Source of the DNA: Perkinsus marinus ATCC 50983
Taxonomy: Eukaryota > Perkinsozoa > Perkinsida > Perkinsidae
Assembly: GCF_000006405.1 (NCBI RefSeq)
Contig: NW_003208445.1
Coordinates: 43,932-107,931 of the forward strand
Reading direction: 5' to 3'
DNA length: 64,000 nucleotides
Under the pieces are notes generated by a model. That model did no database searches, was not told the DNA's origin, and saw only the letters and a list, made by a program, of their open reading frames with translations. Below, piece by piece: positions 21,889 through 34,633 of the stretch (position 1 is its first letter; the number at the start of each line of letters is the position of its first letter). Both the position numbers and the translations under genes were made by a program.

Positions 21889-24305
21889 ATGGCAAACAGA
21901 GTGCCTGTAGAGGATCTCAAGCAAGAACTCCTTGCATGGTAGTAGCCGACACTCGGTGATCCTTGGAATCACATACTAGTTCCCACCTAGCTGGAGGAGT
22001 CTACAGAGTTATCATAGTACGATTAGGATTATTCTCTTAACAGGTACCTGAGTAGTTTGAAACTATCAGTAATACCGAATCCAGTGAGTCCATCCGATTT
22101 CGATATTGGTTCTCCCATCGTAACATCATCTGAACCGGATTTCCATATACTTGATGGAACCCCAGATGATGGTAAAACCACACCTCAGCCACCAGAGGAA
22201 ACTGGTAATGGCGAAATATGGCTGCGACAACTCCATTATAACTTGCTCAATATCGTTATGTCTCGGTGGTGTTTTTCAGAGTCTCCGCCACCATCAACGC
22301 CTCCGACCCCATCTGAGTCTATCTCTGATCGGTCCTCACAAGTGGCACAACTCTCACAGGATACAGATTCCGCCAAAAAGTTGGCTCTCGTCCTGGACCT
22401 CGATCATACATTGGTTAATGCCGTCCCACAGGTAGGCCCACGACTGTGTATGATAATGATGATACATGGTATTCACAGCCTCCTACTATGCCGCGGTATC
22501 CCGACAGAGTAGTCGAAGCCTTGGGCATAGATTTGCATCAGACGGAGCTCCCGATGCAGACTGGGAAGGAGCCTCATTTCGTCAAGTTACGGCCCGGTAC
22601 GTTATAGCTCGTCTTTGCAGTACGATCAGTTGGTATGTTGATCAGGTGTACATCAGTTCTTGGAAGCACTACAACCGATGTACGAGTTCTATATCCATAC
22701 TAAGGCTACGAGAGTGTATCTTGAATATGTGATGGAGGTAACGAAGTCACTTACGGTGTGTAATCCACAATATTGATGACTAGGCTCTTGATCCGCACAA
22801 GAAAGGCTTCTTCCGAAATGATAATGTATTCTCCCGTTGCGACGATATGAAACACGGGTCGAATGAAAACAAGGACATACGAGCGGTATGTTCCCGGCCT
22901 AGGGAGGAGGTTATCATCCTCGATGATAAGTATGGCGATTCGGAGATCTCATTTGGGATGAGGATTCAACTTTCAGGGATAAAATATGGTTAGACTTCCA
23001 ACCCAACGTCATCAAGTGCCCACCATATAAATATATGGACCAGAAACTACTCCAAGTCGTTCGAGCCCTCAAACAAACATCGGACTGGATAAAGGAGGGC
23101 GGCCCGGAGAGCGGATACCCTAAACCGGAATTGGATGATGCGTCAAAGAACTTCGATGGGTGAGTTGCATCACATTCTGATCACCTCCTTCCTCGTGGTG
23201 TTTTTTTAACTCAACCTCATGAGCAACTGTCTTTGGAGGAAGGGCGCTTATCCCTCAAGTCTCCATCACTTGAAATGTGCAAGTAGTTTCACGTGAATTC
23301 AGTGTTCAAACCGGACGGGGCTAAGCCGAGTCTGTGGAGTTATCACTTATCTGTTGCGATCGATGGATAATGAAGCCTTCCAGATACCTCCCTGCCATGG
23401 TTCGAGTCTTCACCGAGATCCATCATCGATATTGCAAGGCTTTGGTAGATGCAGCTGGTGATGGTTTCGTTGTTGATGTTAAAAACGTCATCGATGATAC
23501 TCGGAAGCAGACCTTCAAGAACTGCCGCATCATGCTCACTGGTAGTAGTAGTCGTATGGGTTTTTGTAAATCCACATTGCGGAACTGTCTTCATAGGGTT
23601 CAACCAGAATGAGGCATCCGAACGAGCTGAGATGATCGAAATGTACGGCGGCACAGTTATCAACAATGTGGAAGATGAACCAACTCATTTGGTCTGTGCT
23701 AAAGGCGGTACTGCTAAGGTACGTCAACCCCCGAGTCGAAAGCATCTAGATGAACCTTTTTAGTGTCACCTGATAGCAAAGGCAATGAAGGAGGATTCGT
23801 TAAAATGCAAGATTGTCCATCCATGTTGGTTGGATCATGGCTTCGCTACATGGAAACATCCTAGTGAATTCATATTCGAGGTGAGTGTATGTACTGCAAT
23901 TTCAGTGGCTTGTTACTCACGAGTTGTGAATCGTCAAGGATAGTGATCCACTGTGGATAAGCATCGAATTAACCTAAGGAAATTTTTGCTAAATTCGTAG
24001 TATTTGTTGCCGCGAGGCATGATATTGAGAATGCTAGTCGCGTTGCTGCATGTTAGATAATAGCTGCATTCTTGTTATCGACGACCCCATTTTATGACGA
24101 ATCTTATTTGTTGTTTCAGATTGGCAAATTTACTGCGGATCCTCGGACAGGACAGTATCCTGTTATGGATCATTTCTTCGTGAAGTACTTAGCCGATGCC
24201 CATGAGAAGATGGAAGAGAGAGCACATCGAAAGCGACGGGACGTAACTAATTCCAATAACAAAATAAATCAACAGCAGCAAGAACCACCAGTTTTAGATG
24301 TATAA
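21889..24305 (+). CDS. FCP1: FCP1-type RNA polymerase II CTD phosphatase with BRCT domain
   Basis: Dephosphorylates the RNA polymerase II C-terminal domain. It starts MANRVPVEDLKQELLAW and is spliced to YLSSLKLS. A Pro/Ser-rich linker leads to the catalytic motif ALVLDLDHTLVNAV (nucleophile and acid Asp of the DxDxT phosphatase fold). Next come the FCPH-like segment HQFLEALQPMYEFYIHTKAT, VIILDDKYGD with the third-motif Asp pair, and NVIKCPPYKYM. The C-terminal BRCT domain is split by introns: NCRIMLTG, then AEMIEMYGGTVINNVEDEPT, THLVCAKGGTAK and KIVHPCWLDHGFATWKHPSE. It stops with TAA at 24303-24305. One oddity: just after NAVPQ (about 22430) the conserved frame continues in another phase without a clean intron, which may be a sequencing indel or an unrecognised splice. 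Confidence 0.87.
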
Positions 24306-24666
24306 TTTTACACCGATTGTTTTGTTGTCGAGTTTGGGTGCAGAAGAATGGAGATATTATATCTAGTATTAATTCATATCTCAGATGTAAACTAATACTA
24401 CTTAGGGGGCTTTGATCCATTTCGAAAAGACATGAGGTCCGGTGGCCTTTTATGTTAGTCAAGCCTCTGGAAACTACATCAGGTCAGGGTCCGTTGACAA
24501 ACGTCTTCAATAGTTCACTTCCGATAGAGATTCATCGAAATCGGTCTTGATAGCATTTCCATTCCTTGTACAAAGGAAGCACGGTTAGATACGAAATGAT
24601 GATAGAACATACTGAACACTATCAACTATTTACATGCACAACGAGAAGCTTCCAATTCTGAAACCT
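24306..24666. other. convergent intergenic spacer
   Basis: Lies between the 3' ends of FCP1 (+) and the deaminase-fusion gene (-). No coding content or notable structure was seen. Confidence 0.5.
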
Positions 24667-26803
24667 TTACCCGAAACTGCCATGCACTAGAGAGGTATCA
24701 AGACCAGACTCTCGAGGCTCCGCGGATCCAACGAGGGGCTCACTCCCCGATGTCCACCACTCGTAAGACACTCGTACCTAATGAGAAATAAATAGGTACA
24801 TGGATGCACCTCTTGCACTCACCTGGATGTTAGGGAATGATCGACGGAATTGTTGAATTGCATAAATACAGGATAGACAAGGAAAATGTGATACATGCAA
24901 ATGAAGCCAACCAACTTCACTGTTGTCAGATAGGAAATTGGCAACACCATTGAGAGCAGATATCTCTGCATGGGTTGATCGATCATTCATAAGGTATAAC
25001 CCTGTGAAAGGCTCTCGTCGGTGACCTTCACTGAATTCACCGACAAACTCATCGTTGGTATCTTCAAAGCTGCACATCATTTGGGACCCGCCTCTGACGA
25101 CGAACACTCTCGTGTCTGTATCACCGATAGTTAGCTCGACTTCACAAGTGATGAATTTAGCGATGGGTTGTCGGAGGCCTCGATCCGTTCGCGTGATGTA
25201 TCGCGGAACATAAGGAGCATGATGAACCCCTAATGCTTCCAATAGTCTACCAGTACTAATCGGACCCACATGGCACACAGTCAATGTTGATTCTATCCGT
25301 TTTGAAGGATCGTCGCTCAAATATGTTATTAATTCACTCACATCGGGCTCACAAGGCATGTCTCTTTCTGGCACACCCGCGAGGGATGCGGAATCCCATA
25401 GCATCACTGAGTCTGCGAGAACCGGGTTGGTGCCAAATTCATCTCCGGTATCGACGTCCGACTGGAGCTTTCGTTGCTGCTGATTATAATAGCGTTTAAC
25501 GCAGTCCTGTATGAGCATCCTAGCGTCTCTCGATAACGCGTCACGAGATCCAAAACCGATGGCCAAAGCCCAAGAGAATTTAGGGAGATCGTTGACATCT
25601 ATCCGTACCGAGAGGGCTTGGAGCTCATCGATGAAGCCACTGAAGTTACCAACAGTCCTCGCAAGCGACCATACAATGAGAACGACGTCTCCTGATGGAG
25701 CTGTCGAGTCAGTAAGCAAATATGAGAGCACCAGCCCAGCTCTCTCAGGACTGACTGGGTTAGATGCTGTGAGAGCTGCGAGCCGTGAGATCGACCAGAG
25801 CAGCATCGCCAGGCTTCGAGATGTGGGTCGGATGGATAGGCTTGAAATTGTGATATTGGAGAGGAGGTCGGCGAGCTGAAGAGAGGACGACATACTCGTA
25901 ATTTTCGTACAGGTCTCACCTGAGGAATCCTCCATTCGAGCAGATTGGATGGAGCCAATGTCGCGAAGGCATGTGCTGCACTGGCCAACTTCATCAGCTC
26001 CGATGCAGTATACTTGAACCATGAATTCACCATCTTGGGGAACCTCAGGAGCACTTCATCAATTCTCGAGAGCGTCATAACTAATGATAACATTTGTATA
26101 TGACTACGTACAGGGAGTAGGCACCTCCTATGGCCTTGATATCCGCTAGAGTGCGGAGGACGAGGAGATCTAGAGTTCCATCCTGCTCATCAAGCGAAGT
26201 ATTGTCAAGGTAAGCCACTATAAGCATTTGAGCGACGCTTCGAATGTGCCTGTAAAAAGAGGCTTTAGTAACCCAGGGCAAGTGGTACATGACTCACTGT
26301 CTTGGACCAGAGAGAGCAATCATCTTGCATAGCGCTGGGACATCCCATCTCACGAGTATTCCCCGCTCGATCAGGAGCCACAGGAAATGATCAACTGCCG
26401 CATCATCATCATCATTGCACTTCGTTAATGCGGAGAGTATACAGAGAATATCTTTTGGGGCATCAAGGTAGGATACACATTCGACCGCACTCGGAAGGAT
26501 TCTCTTAGCATGTGGTTGCATCCCCTCCAACATGAGCTGTCGAATGAGCTCAGTCTGGTCTCTAAAGGTTAGCGAGTCGGGCAGGTGAGCCAATGCATTC
26601 ACAGTGACTTCTTGTGGTGCTCCAAGCCTCATGCCTAGCGTGAGCAGCTGAGTAAACACACCAGGGGAGAGGCCAGGACAGAGTGCTGCATGAATAGCCT
26701 CAGTAGCCAGGGGAACATCAACCATGGCCAGTGGTTCAGGCATGCGGAGGCGTTTACGCAGTAGCTTGAGGAGAAGGGATGGTGGCCTCATCGTGAGGGA
26801 CAT
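24667..26803 (-). CDS. helical-repeat protein fused to a C-terminal cytidine-deaminase-fold domain
   Basis: Starts MSLTMRPPSLLLKLLRKRLR at 26803 and is spliced by introns near 26250-26297 and 25876-25920 and one near 24781-24826. The N-terminal two-thirds is all-helical with repeated Leu/Trp motifs such as LAMLLWSISRL, VVLIVWSLAR and LPKFSWALA, reminiscent of FASTK/RAP, OPR or HPR organellar RNA-binding repeats. The C-terminus has a deaminase fold: strands in FITCEVELTIGDTDTRVFVV, the HAE zinc and proton-shuttle box in STHAEISAL (24964-24972), the second zinc pair in HFPCLSC (24868-24882), then FRRSFPNIQ joined to VRVSYEWW. Both zinc motifs are complete. The stop is TAA at 24667-24669. By analogy with plant PPR-DYW proteins, I infer an organellar C-to-U or A-to-I RNA editing factor; no substrate can be read from the sequence. 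Confidence 0.75.
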
Positions 26804-27108
26804 ATCGATGGGACTCTCATACAGCTATCAACATCGTATGACCACCTATACTAAACCGAAGAGGACCGCCCTAATGCCAACAGAGCATGTGCAAGGAGCT
26901 CATATGAGGCTGATCTGTGATAGGGGCCCTCCCTTACTTGATAGAACACTACGGCCAGAAAGTGGTAAGTAATGATACATATACTGTACAGCAATCAATG
27001 GCAAGAAACAGGCAGGAGACACTAACCTTGCCTTTGGCAAAAAATCACAACAACACTGAGGCAAAAGCACAGGGAGGAGTGGCGGCTTCCTAGTCCATGG
27101 GGTCGACC
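26804..27108. other. short spacer
   Basis: Promoter side of the deaminase-fusion gene and 3' side of the pantothenate kinase gene, both on the minus strand. Nothing specific seen. Confidence 0.4.
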
Positions 27109-29199
27109 TCAAACGCGAGAAGTCTTGCTCAAGTCTACAATAAGAGCACCGATTGCTCCAACATATCCCTCATGTTGGAGGAAGAGGACTTCTACTGGAT
27201 CACCGAGCCCAATAGAGGATGGTGGTAGAGCTGGTGTTGGCGCTAAGAAGGCAAGTCACTACATCATCCTATAAGCAGTGTATGATTGTTACATTTATCA
27301 TGACTACGTAAAGGTATAGGCAGGGTCATTGTAGTGGCATTGCATGTACCATCTTCACTTGCTTCAACTGATGATTGATGAATAAACCATCGAGCAATCA
27401 TCGTCCCGAGATGCAGCACCATACCTGGAGGCGGCCTTATATGGTCCGTCTGTCTATTCTGTTCTTGTGGTTGCCCCCATTGTTGATACCATTCGACTGC
27501 ATAGCTGAACAAGGAGGATAAGGATACGAATGACTTCACTCTCCTAGGCTTACCTAATGCTGGCCATCGTCGGCTCGTGCTTGTTGACGTATTTCCCTAA
27601 CCAACTGGTGATAACCAAACAGCCACCAATACGATGAGTCTATATCCTACCACTACAAAAGATAGTTCTGCACTTGTTGATTTTGGCAACCAGGTAAGAT
27701 ATGTAGCCTATGTTATAAGAGACCATTTGTATGAGGGATTGTGCTAGGTCCTCTCTAGCTGGCCGGGGACGCCCAACCTCACTAGCTGTGAACCCAGCAC
27801 ACAAGTTCCCTGACGATAAGTCCGGATGATGAGAAGTGTGGCCGCCTTCACCTCCACCTGGCAGCTCGTTTCCTTCTTTTGCTGTGGTCCTCGGACGGTC
27901 TGTTACAAAGAGTTTGCCCATAGAGCTAGCCAATGTATCATCTGACCACATGCCGTGCTCAGATCCAGGTTGGGTACCCATAAGATCACCAACTGAGAGA
28001 TCTGACCGACGGGCATCTCCCCACCTGAACCAAGGGTGATAATAGAAACAACGGTGCGGGTTCAAGCTCACCGGCTCAACTCGATGATCTCTTCAAAACT
28101 CTGGGCATTGAACATAAGAGAGCCGAGACCGAGTACCTACATAGTATCACATGGTACACTAACAACAACAACAACTCCACGACACGATCATCATGATCAT
28201 CTTTACGATAGCTCGCTATAATGACAACACCACTGGCTCCAACAACGGACAGATAATACTTGTGCTATCCCTCTTACCGTTCCTCCGCCTACTGATGTCC
28301 CCGACACACGCTGGTACTTACCAGGGCCCTCAACTTTTAATATAGATACACCCGATCCTGAACATGATGATGATGATCTAGAGGCAATACCATCACAAAG
28401 GATCACGGCGACAGCAGCAGCAGTAGCAGCCTACCTATGTTACATAGGAGGAAAGGGAAGAAGCCTCTGCCTTCGACACCCTCCATAGCACTAGTATCTA
28501 TCACTTGACGTCGTTTATGTTTAATGTTATATTGGAATAAGGAACCATCAGTATTGAGAAGTAGCGACAAGCCGCTGAGGAGGAGGAGGAGGCAAGCATG
28601 GGCATTCGAGAGGTGCTCCAGTAGTAGGAGTACCTCACTAGACTGTCCATTTCATCAACCTTAACGATATCAGCATCTAACCGTTCACGTATCACAGACG
28701 CGAACTTCACAGCACCACCTCCTACATGGTAAAGGGTAGCTGCAAGAAGGAGGAGTAGGGGTTTACCACTTACCAGTAGCTCGTATAGTAGGCCTGGGTA
28801 GTGTACCCAGAGGATAATGCTCCAACACTACGAGCTCGAGGAATGCCATCTTACAACAACAACATGTCGATGATTCAAGGCAGAGAGTTACTTACCGTAG
28901 TGCTTAGCTGACCTTCTCGACTGGAGAATAGGAAGAAAGCAAGAGACTTGCCACTAGATGTCTTCAGAGATCTCTCATCTCGACTCACTGAGAGCCCCGC
29001 TGCCTTAACACGTTCCACTGAGAGGGGTATCAATGTAGACCTTCTAGTCAGTGAATACGACCAGGCTGGCCTCACTACCTGGTATTCTATCCTCAACACA
29101 GGCGACCTTTGCAAGTGTCCCTCCAATATCAAGGGCTAGCCAATCAATTACCTCATAGGAGCGTCGATCACCACCACCATCGCCTCCACTACACCTCAT
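27109..29199 (-). CDS. PANK: eukaryotic (type II) pantothenate kinase
   Basis: Catalyses ATP-dependent phosphorylation of pantothenate, the first committed step of coenzyme A synthesis. Exon 1 (from ATG at 29199) has the ASKHA phosphate-1 motif in WLALDIGGTLAKVACVE. Later exons give KSLAFFLFSSREG, the GGGA-KF type segment FASVIRERLDADIVKVDEM with its catalytic-region Glu, GSGVSILKVEGPGKYQRV, and RVSGTSVGGGTVRGI with the conserved SGTS-GGGT loop. The last exon ends VEVLFLQHEGYVGAIGALIV, a hallmark PanK C-terminus, before TGA at 27109-27111. The gene contains about ten short introns. Order and identity of motifs match human PANK1-3 throughout. No broken motif was seen, though some central exons are hard to join exactly by eye. 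Confidence 0.9.
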
Positions 29200-29370
29200 C
29201 AATAGTAACACGCAACTTCTAATGTACAAACTCTCATTCTGTGAACACAACAGAAGGGGAAGAATGTAAGAAACGTATTGACGTTGTTGTTGATGGAAAA
29301 CAATGCCACAGTATACAGTTTGGTAAACAACTTTATTATTAGATTACTGCTGCCTGTACCCTCATCATCA

Positions 29371-32300
29371 TCATCGACGACGACCCCGACCTTTCCCTCC
29401 TGAAAAGGATCATAACTACTACTAGCATTGATAATCAGCAGTTGAGCAAACTGACCACTATTGTCTCCAATGGCGAAAGACCTCCTAGGAGCCCCACGAT
29501 GTGCTAACTTCTCAGCCTGTTTGGCTCGGAAAGCGGCCTAATAAGGTAGGACATAGTATAAGTGAAGTGGGTGTACATAGCATGATGATGGTGATGATGA
29601 CTATAAGAATATGTACCTTGCTCTTGGCTGCAAAGGCCTTCCTCCTCTTGGGGTCCTGCATGATCTTAGTCATCGTCTTCTTCTTGCGGTTCTTGGCAAT
29701 TCTAAATGTAACCACATCCATAATGAGGTGGTAATACAACTCTAGAGAGTAGATCTTACTGACTAGCATGCAATAGCTCATCCTTAGCATTATCGCCTCT
29801 TGACGTTACTCCAACCCTACCCATCACTCTATCTTGCTTAGCGAGATGTCGCTTCTGTTTATTCGTGAGGAACCTGAAACAACAAGTGAACCGAAATAGA
29901 GACAAGCTTCGAGTACTCCTTCTGGACTCCACCATGGAACTCCTTGACCATCCTAGCTCCCCCACCCGAGCCTGTCCCCCGATCCTCCTCATTATCATCC
30001 TCAATAGTGATAGCCTTCCTCGGTGCCGTGAATGATGTATTATTCTGTAGTGAAGATAGATCAAGATTGATAACGATGTATGTCCAACCTGCTTATCCTC
30101 CAACTCCCCGACCTTCTGTATCCTCTTATGACTTGACTTCAACCACTTAGAGTAGATATCACTCTTCTCCATCTCCCCACTCACCAACTGACAGCATTCA
30201 ACACAAGAGTACCATCCCTCCAGCAAATCCTGCTGGTTGATACCTTGCCAGCCTCGTTGCGCCTCTTCCTAGATGCAGCTATTGGAGCCCCGCCATCACC
30301 AGCGACCATCACAGGGAGATACCTGTCCTCCAGTTCATAGCGTGGGAAATATGCACATCATCAACCACATGTGTTGGCGACAATATGAAAATTCCGAGGA
30401 AATTTTGAGAAATTTTCGTAGTTAAACTCTACGATTAACGAGGAAACTCCTGAACTCAACTGAGGAAAGCGAACATATATTTCAAGACTGGCGGTTTGTG
30501 ATTGTTATCCAGCCCGAGCTTACTTCTTCTTCCTAGCATCCCATCGCATAACACTCTTCGCCTTAGTCATTGACTCTCGATCATCAGGTACCAAATCCAG
30601 CTGAGCCTTCTCTATGTCCAACTGCTTCTCCCTCTCCTTAGCCTCAATAGACTCTGGGTCAGCATCAACAGACCCTGAGGAGTAGTGAACCAGGGATGAG
30701 GAAGAGCCAACTTACCAAGGTAAAACTCGTTGGATCGACATGTGGTCTGGTTGAACACACTAACACCATCCTCAAGATGATAAGATGTTTTCTTTCTCCC
30801 ACCAGCAGCGAGGCCAGCCTCATTCGGCTGTGGTAAACAACCACCTGAAGCGACACTTATGACCCTGTGCGGTTGTTACCATTTACCATTCTTCTCGAGC
30901 TTCCTCCGAGCCCTCTTACTAAGCATACGATGAGTCTGCTTGTCATCAGTCGCCGCTCGCTGCGATGATGCCAGTGGCCTCTTCTGCCCAACTTGTACAT
31001 CCTCCATCTATACACGACATATCAATACTATGATACTCATTATGAGTAGTACCTCCCCCTCCCCAGTTACAGATCCCTCTACGTCGCTGTCTTCATCTTC
31101 CTGCTCTTGCGACTCCAGTTGTGTTTGTTGTTGCCTCACTCGCGACATCCTTTTGAGATCATGTCGTAGCTTTCTTGGTGCTACCTACAGTGAACATGTC
31201 CTAGCTAATGCCAAGGACAGCCATGAACTCACCACATGCTGAGAGATCTCAGCCATTGTTTCTGGTTTGATAACAGTAGTACTACTAGTTCCAGTCGACT
31301 TAGGCTGTTGAGAGGGACGGAAGGAGCCTATAGAGATCAACAACATGTTCAAGTGGCAATACTCCATACATGGCATTAACAGAAGAGAAAGGATCGAGAG
31401 GAACGTACGAAGCTGTGCTATCATATCGAGCTTCTCTTTCATATCCTCAACACTCTGTGAACCTGACGACCAACACTACCCTGCTCGCCGGCTGTACTCC
31501 TCTAAATAGGCAGCCATTACCAAGATCAGCAGCCGTCCTGAAAGCAGGATGCGGGGTGTCCAGAAGCCTTTGAGGCCCACCCGCCTCAGCTCTAAGGATC
31601 AACTTCGCTCGTCGAACCTGGACATGCACTGAGTGCATCAAATCGCAGGGTCGTTATTACACTCTGGTTGGAGGCTGCTGGTCGAGTTTTGTAGTAGAGA
31701 TGATATGCACTCATCATTGACCGCTGCAAGGAGGCCAGCTCAGCATCCCCAGATACAAGTCGGCGAACCTACGGAAAAGTACCATGACTGGGAATCGAAC
31801 CAGGAGTCTCGTGATGCTCACCGTCTCGACTTCTTCCTGTACACTAGGGATGCCGCCAATAACACACAGTCTCTTCTCGTCCACTTCACCCTCTCCCTCA
31901 CCCTCAGCAGGGATAGGATGGTCGCTACCTAAGGCCTGCAGGCCAAGCTTCCGACCTGCAACAATACCACCACTCCAATTCGAATCACTATGTATCAAAG
32001 CGAAGGATATTCACAGCTGATTAACACCAATAGAAGATGTATAATCCCCGATGACGGAGAAGGCAATACTCCCCAAGCTACCACCTAGGAACAGCATGAG
32101 TTCAACTGCATAAGGCATATCGTCGTGTGTGACCAGCGAGGCACATAACCCTTTGGCTCCAGCTCGGGCAGTTCCTATAATAACAACAACACAGCTATGA
32201 GATCCCCAAGTAGTTGAAGGATATCTCTAACCGTCGACCTACTCCCACATCTATGCACAAAGAGCTTGGAGCTTGAAGGGAAGTCATAGTTGATGACATA

Positions 32301-33929
32301 GTCCAACTGGGGTATATCAATACCTCTAGCGGCCACATCAGTCACCAACAACACCTGATGTAAGGATCTTCGTGTGGAGGGAGGGATATGAGCACTACTG
32401 ATGCCTTCCCCGATCGGAACTTAGATAGACTAGAAGTCCTCTGGGTCTGGTCCATAGACCCATAGATAGGGGCGTTAGTAATACCAACTTGAGTAAGCAG
32501 TGATGCGAAGAACTCTACGTTATGACGAGTCGCGACGAATACCTAGAGCGACGATGCCATAGACATTCGTCCCCCCACAGTGAGCCTACTATAGTCTTCG
32601 ATGACCGTGGTCCCTTCTTCCCACCCTTGCTTTTCCCCTCCACACCAGCGACCCCTGTCGCATCCCCAGTACTCTTATTACTCATCGATTGAAGCCTACC
32701 AGACGACATGAGCATACCCTAGTTAATAAACCATCCACTTCCCTACTTGCGGAGCAACGCTACTAGTGCCGCTGGCTTGGAGTCTGCAGTGGTATAGAGG
32801 AACCACAGATCAAGCGTGTCCGATATCGTATGCTCTACCTGGGAATGAATGTAACGGTGAATACGTTTATAACACAGCAGCACTCACGTCAAGACGGATG
32901 AACTGAGTAGATTCAGACCTTAGACCAGCTCTACTGAATTGTGTTAGCTGACTAGGTAGAGTAGCAGAGAATAGCAGACACTGTCGAGAGGGTGGAGTCG
33001 CCTTAAGGATACCTCAACATGAATAGCGTCTAGCCCATACAGGAGAATAGTAGTATTACTTTGCATATCATCAGCGAAACCCATCTCAAAGAGCCTATCA
33101 GCCTCATCGAAAACAATGTACTGTACACGCTGTAGAGATAGGTCCGCTTCCACCATGTGATGGACCTACCAAGGCTTCAATGAGGTATCGGACGACGACG
33201 CTTCGTGAGAATGGGTAAAACCAAGCCAACAGCTATTCGATCAGATTAGCATTGTTGAAGTATCCATTTAGTATAGCACCGCTACCCTTACTACCAGGCG
33301 TCCTGGTGTACAGATGAGCACATCGGGGTTACTAGAGAGCCTATCGAACTGAGACTCCATGCTGTGACCGCCAACGATGAGACATAATCGGAGGTCTGTG
33401 AATTTCCCTAAGAGAAGCTATTATCATGCATTCCCATTACGATGACCTTAGTCCTTCTTACCAAGCATCCTAGTGACCTTGATAGTCTGCATGGCTAGCT
33501 CACGAGTAGGCGATAGAATAACGGCTCTGGCTCCAACAACCTCACTATGACCCTTCAAGATTTGTATCTATTACAATCATGGGAGTTGATACAGAACCTC
33601 CTCTCCCGAGTAGTACCATTGGTATAACAAAAGCAGCCGTTTTACCACTCCCAGTTCTAGCCATAGCCACTACATCACTACCACCGAGGATCGCGGGTAT
33701 AGCCTTCCTCTGGATTGGCGTGGGCTGGTTGTATCTGAGGTCTCGACACTTACCAACAACCGCGTCCTCCAAGCGGTTATTACCCCATCTTCTGAATAGC
33801 CTTAAAGAGCGGATCTGACAGTCCCATCGTTTGGAAGGCACCACCACTGATCTTCTTGCCGCCGCTGGAAGTTGCAGTGGTGGTGGTATGACCAACGTCA
33901 CGGCCCTTGGCAGCACCCTCGAGGACCAT
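29371..33929 (-). CDS. DBP10: DEAD-box RNA helicase DDX54/DBP10
   Basis: Nucleolar ATP-dependent RNA helicase for 60S ribosome assembly. It starts [14 protein letters not shown] at 33929, followed by [18 protein letters not shown] joined to [18 protein letters not shown] (Q motif), then [14 protein letters not shown] (motif I), [10 protein letters not shown] (Ia), [15 protein letters not shown] (motif II, with the FEMGFA sequence typical of DDX54), [20 protein letters not shown] (V), and [19 protein letters not shown] (VI). The C-terminal part carries the DBP10-specific segment [18 protein letters not shown] (about 30530-30585) and basic tails such as [20 protein letters not shown]. The last exon ends GKGRGRRR and TGA at 29371-29373 if a 55-nt final intron is used. 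It has many introns, including one of about 150 nt near 30370-30520. Confidence 0.92.
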
Positions 33930-34633
33930 CACAGAGAATAATCTTCCCACAAAAAAATAACCATCATCGATTTTTCCCTCTGTATGCTTTCGGCTGAGTC
34001 CCTCCCTTGCACCCTCCCGGTAAATTTGGTGAACGACTTTGCAAAATTAATCACTTCGAGTGATACTTTCAAAACATGTGTCGAATCGCTCCGCTGACCG
34101 CTTATCGCGCGCGCCCCAATTATATGTGCTTTCCAAAGCTGCCCCAGCGAGGGCTCCTATCACGCTAGCCACGTAGGAGCGGTCTTCCCTACATCACAAA
34201 CTTAAGTATATCCAACCTCTTCACTCGGTAGCCTCTCCCCCCTAACCGACCTTATCGTCAGCGCGTCCCTGAGAACTATGCTTATGATCATTGCGTGAGT
34301 TGCCCAACTATACATGCCTTTGACTCGCAACACAAGTAGTTACAGTGTTAGGTGTTAAAGAGGTGTTGAGGTCTGCACATTCATCATTATCATACCATTC
34401 ATGTGCCGACCGTCACCTCCCCGCCGAGCCAGAAACTATATGTACCCCACACTGACCAGCGACATCCTACTCGGCAATTGAGTCCGACTATCATACCCCT
34501 GACATTTATCACGGATGAAAACTTTCTGCCCTCCTTGCCAATCCCCCCCCAGCTGCATAGTACCTGGGAACTGACGACTCTCTCTGATGAACGTCACGAT
34601 GCCGCGTACAGACATCAGGGTGGGGGAAGGCAT
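33930..34633. promoter_or_regulatory. promoter-side intergenic region of DDX54/DBP10
   Basis: Gene-free stretch upstream of the DDX54 start. It contains atcgctccgct at 34085-34095 and cgcgcgcgccc at 34106-34116, the same pair of motifs found in the eIF4E/UTP12 divergent region. No TATA box or coding content can be assigned. Confidence 0.4.

Noticed and set aside
31785-31810. tRNA-like T-loop on the minus strand (ggttcgattcccag)
   Set aside because: The flanking 5-bp T stem does not pair properly, no acceptor or anticodon arm is found, and the sequence lies in a short intron of DDX54/DBP10.
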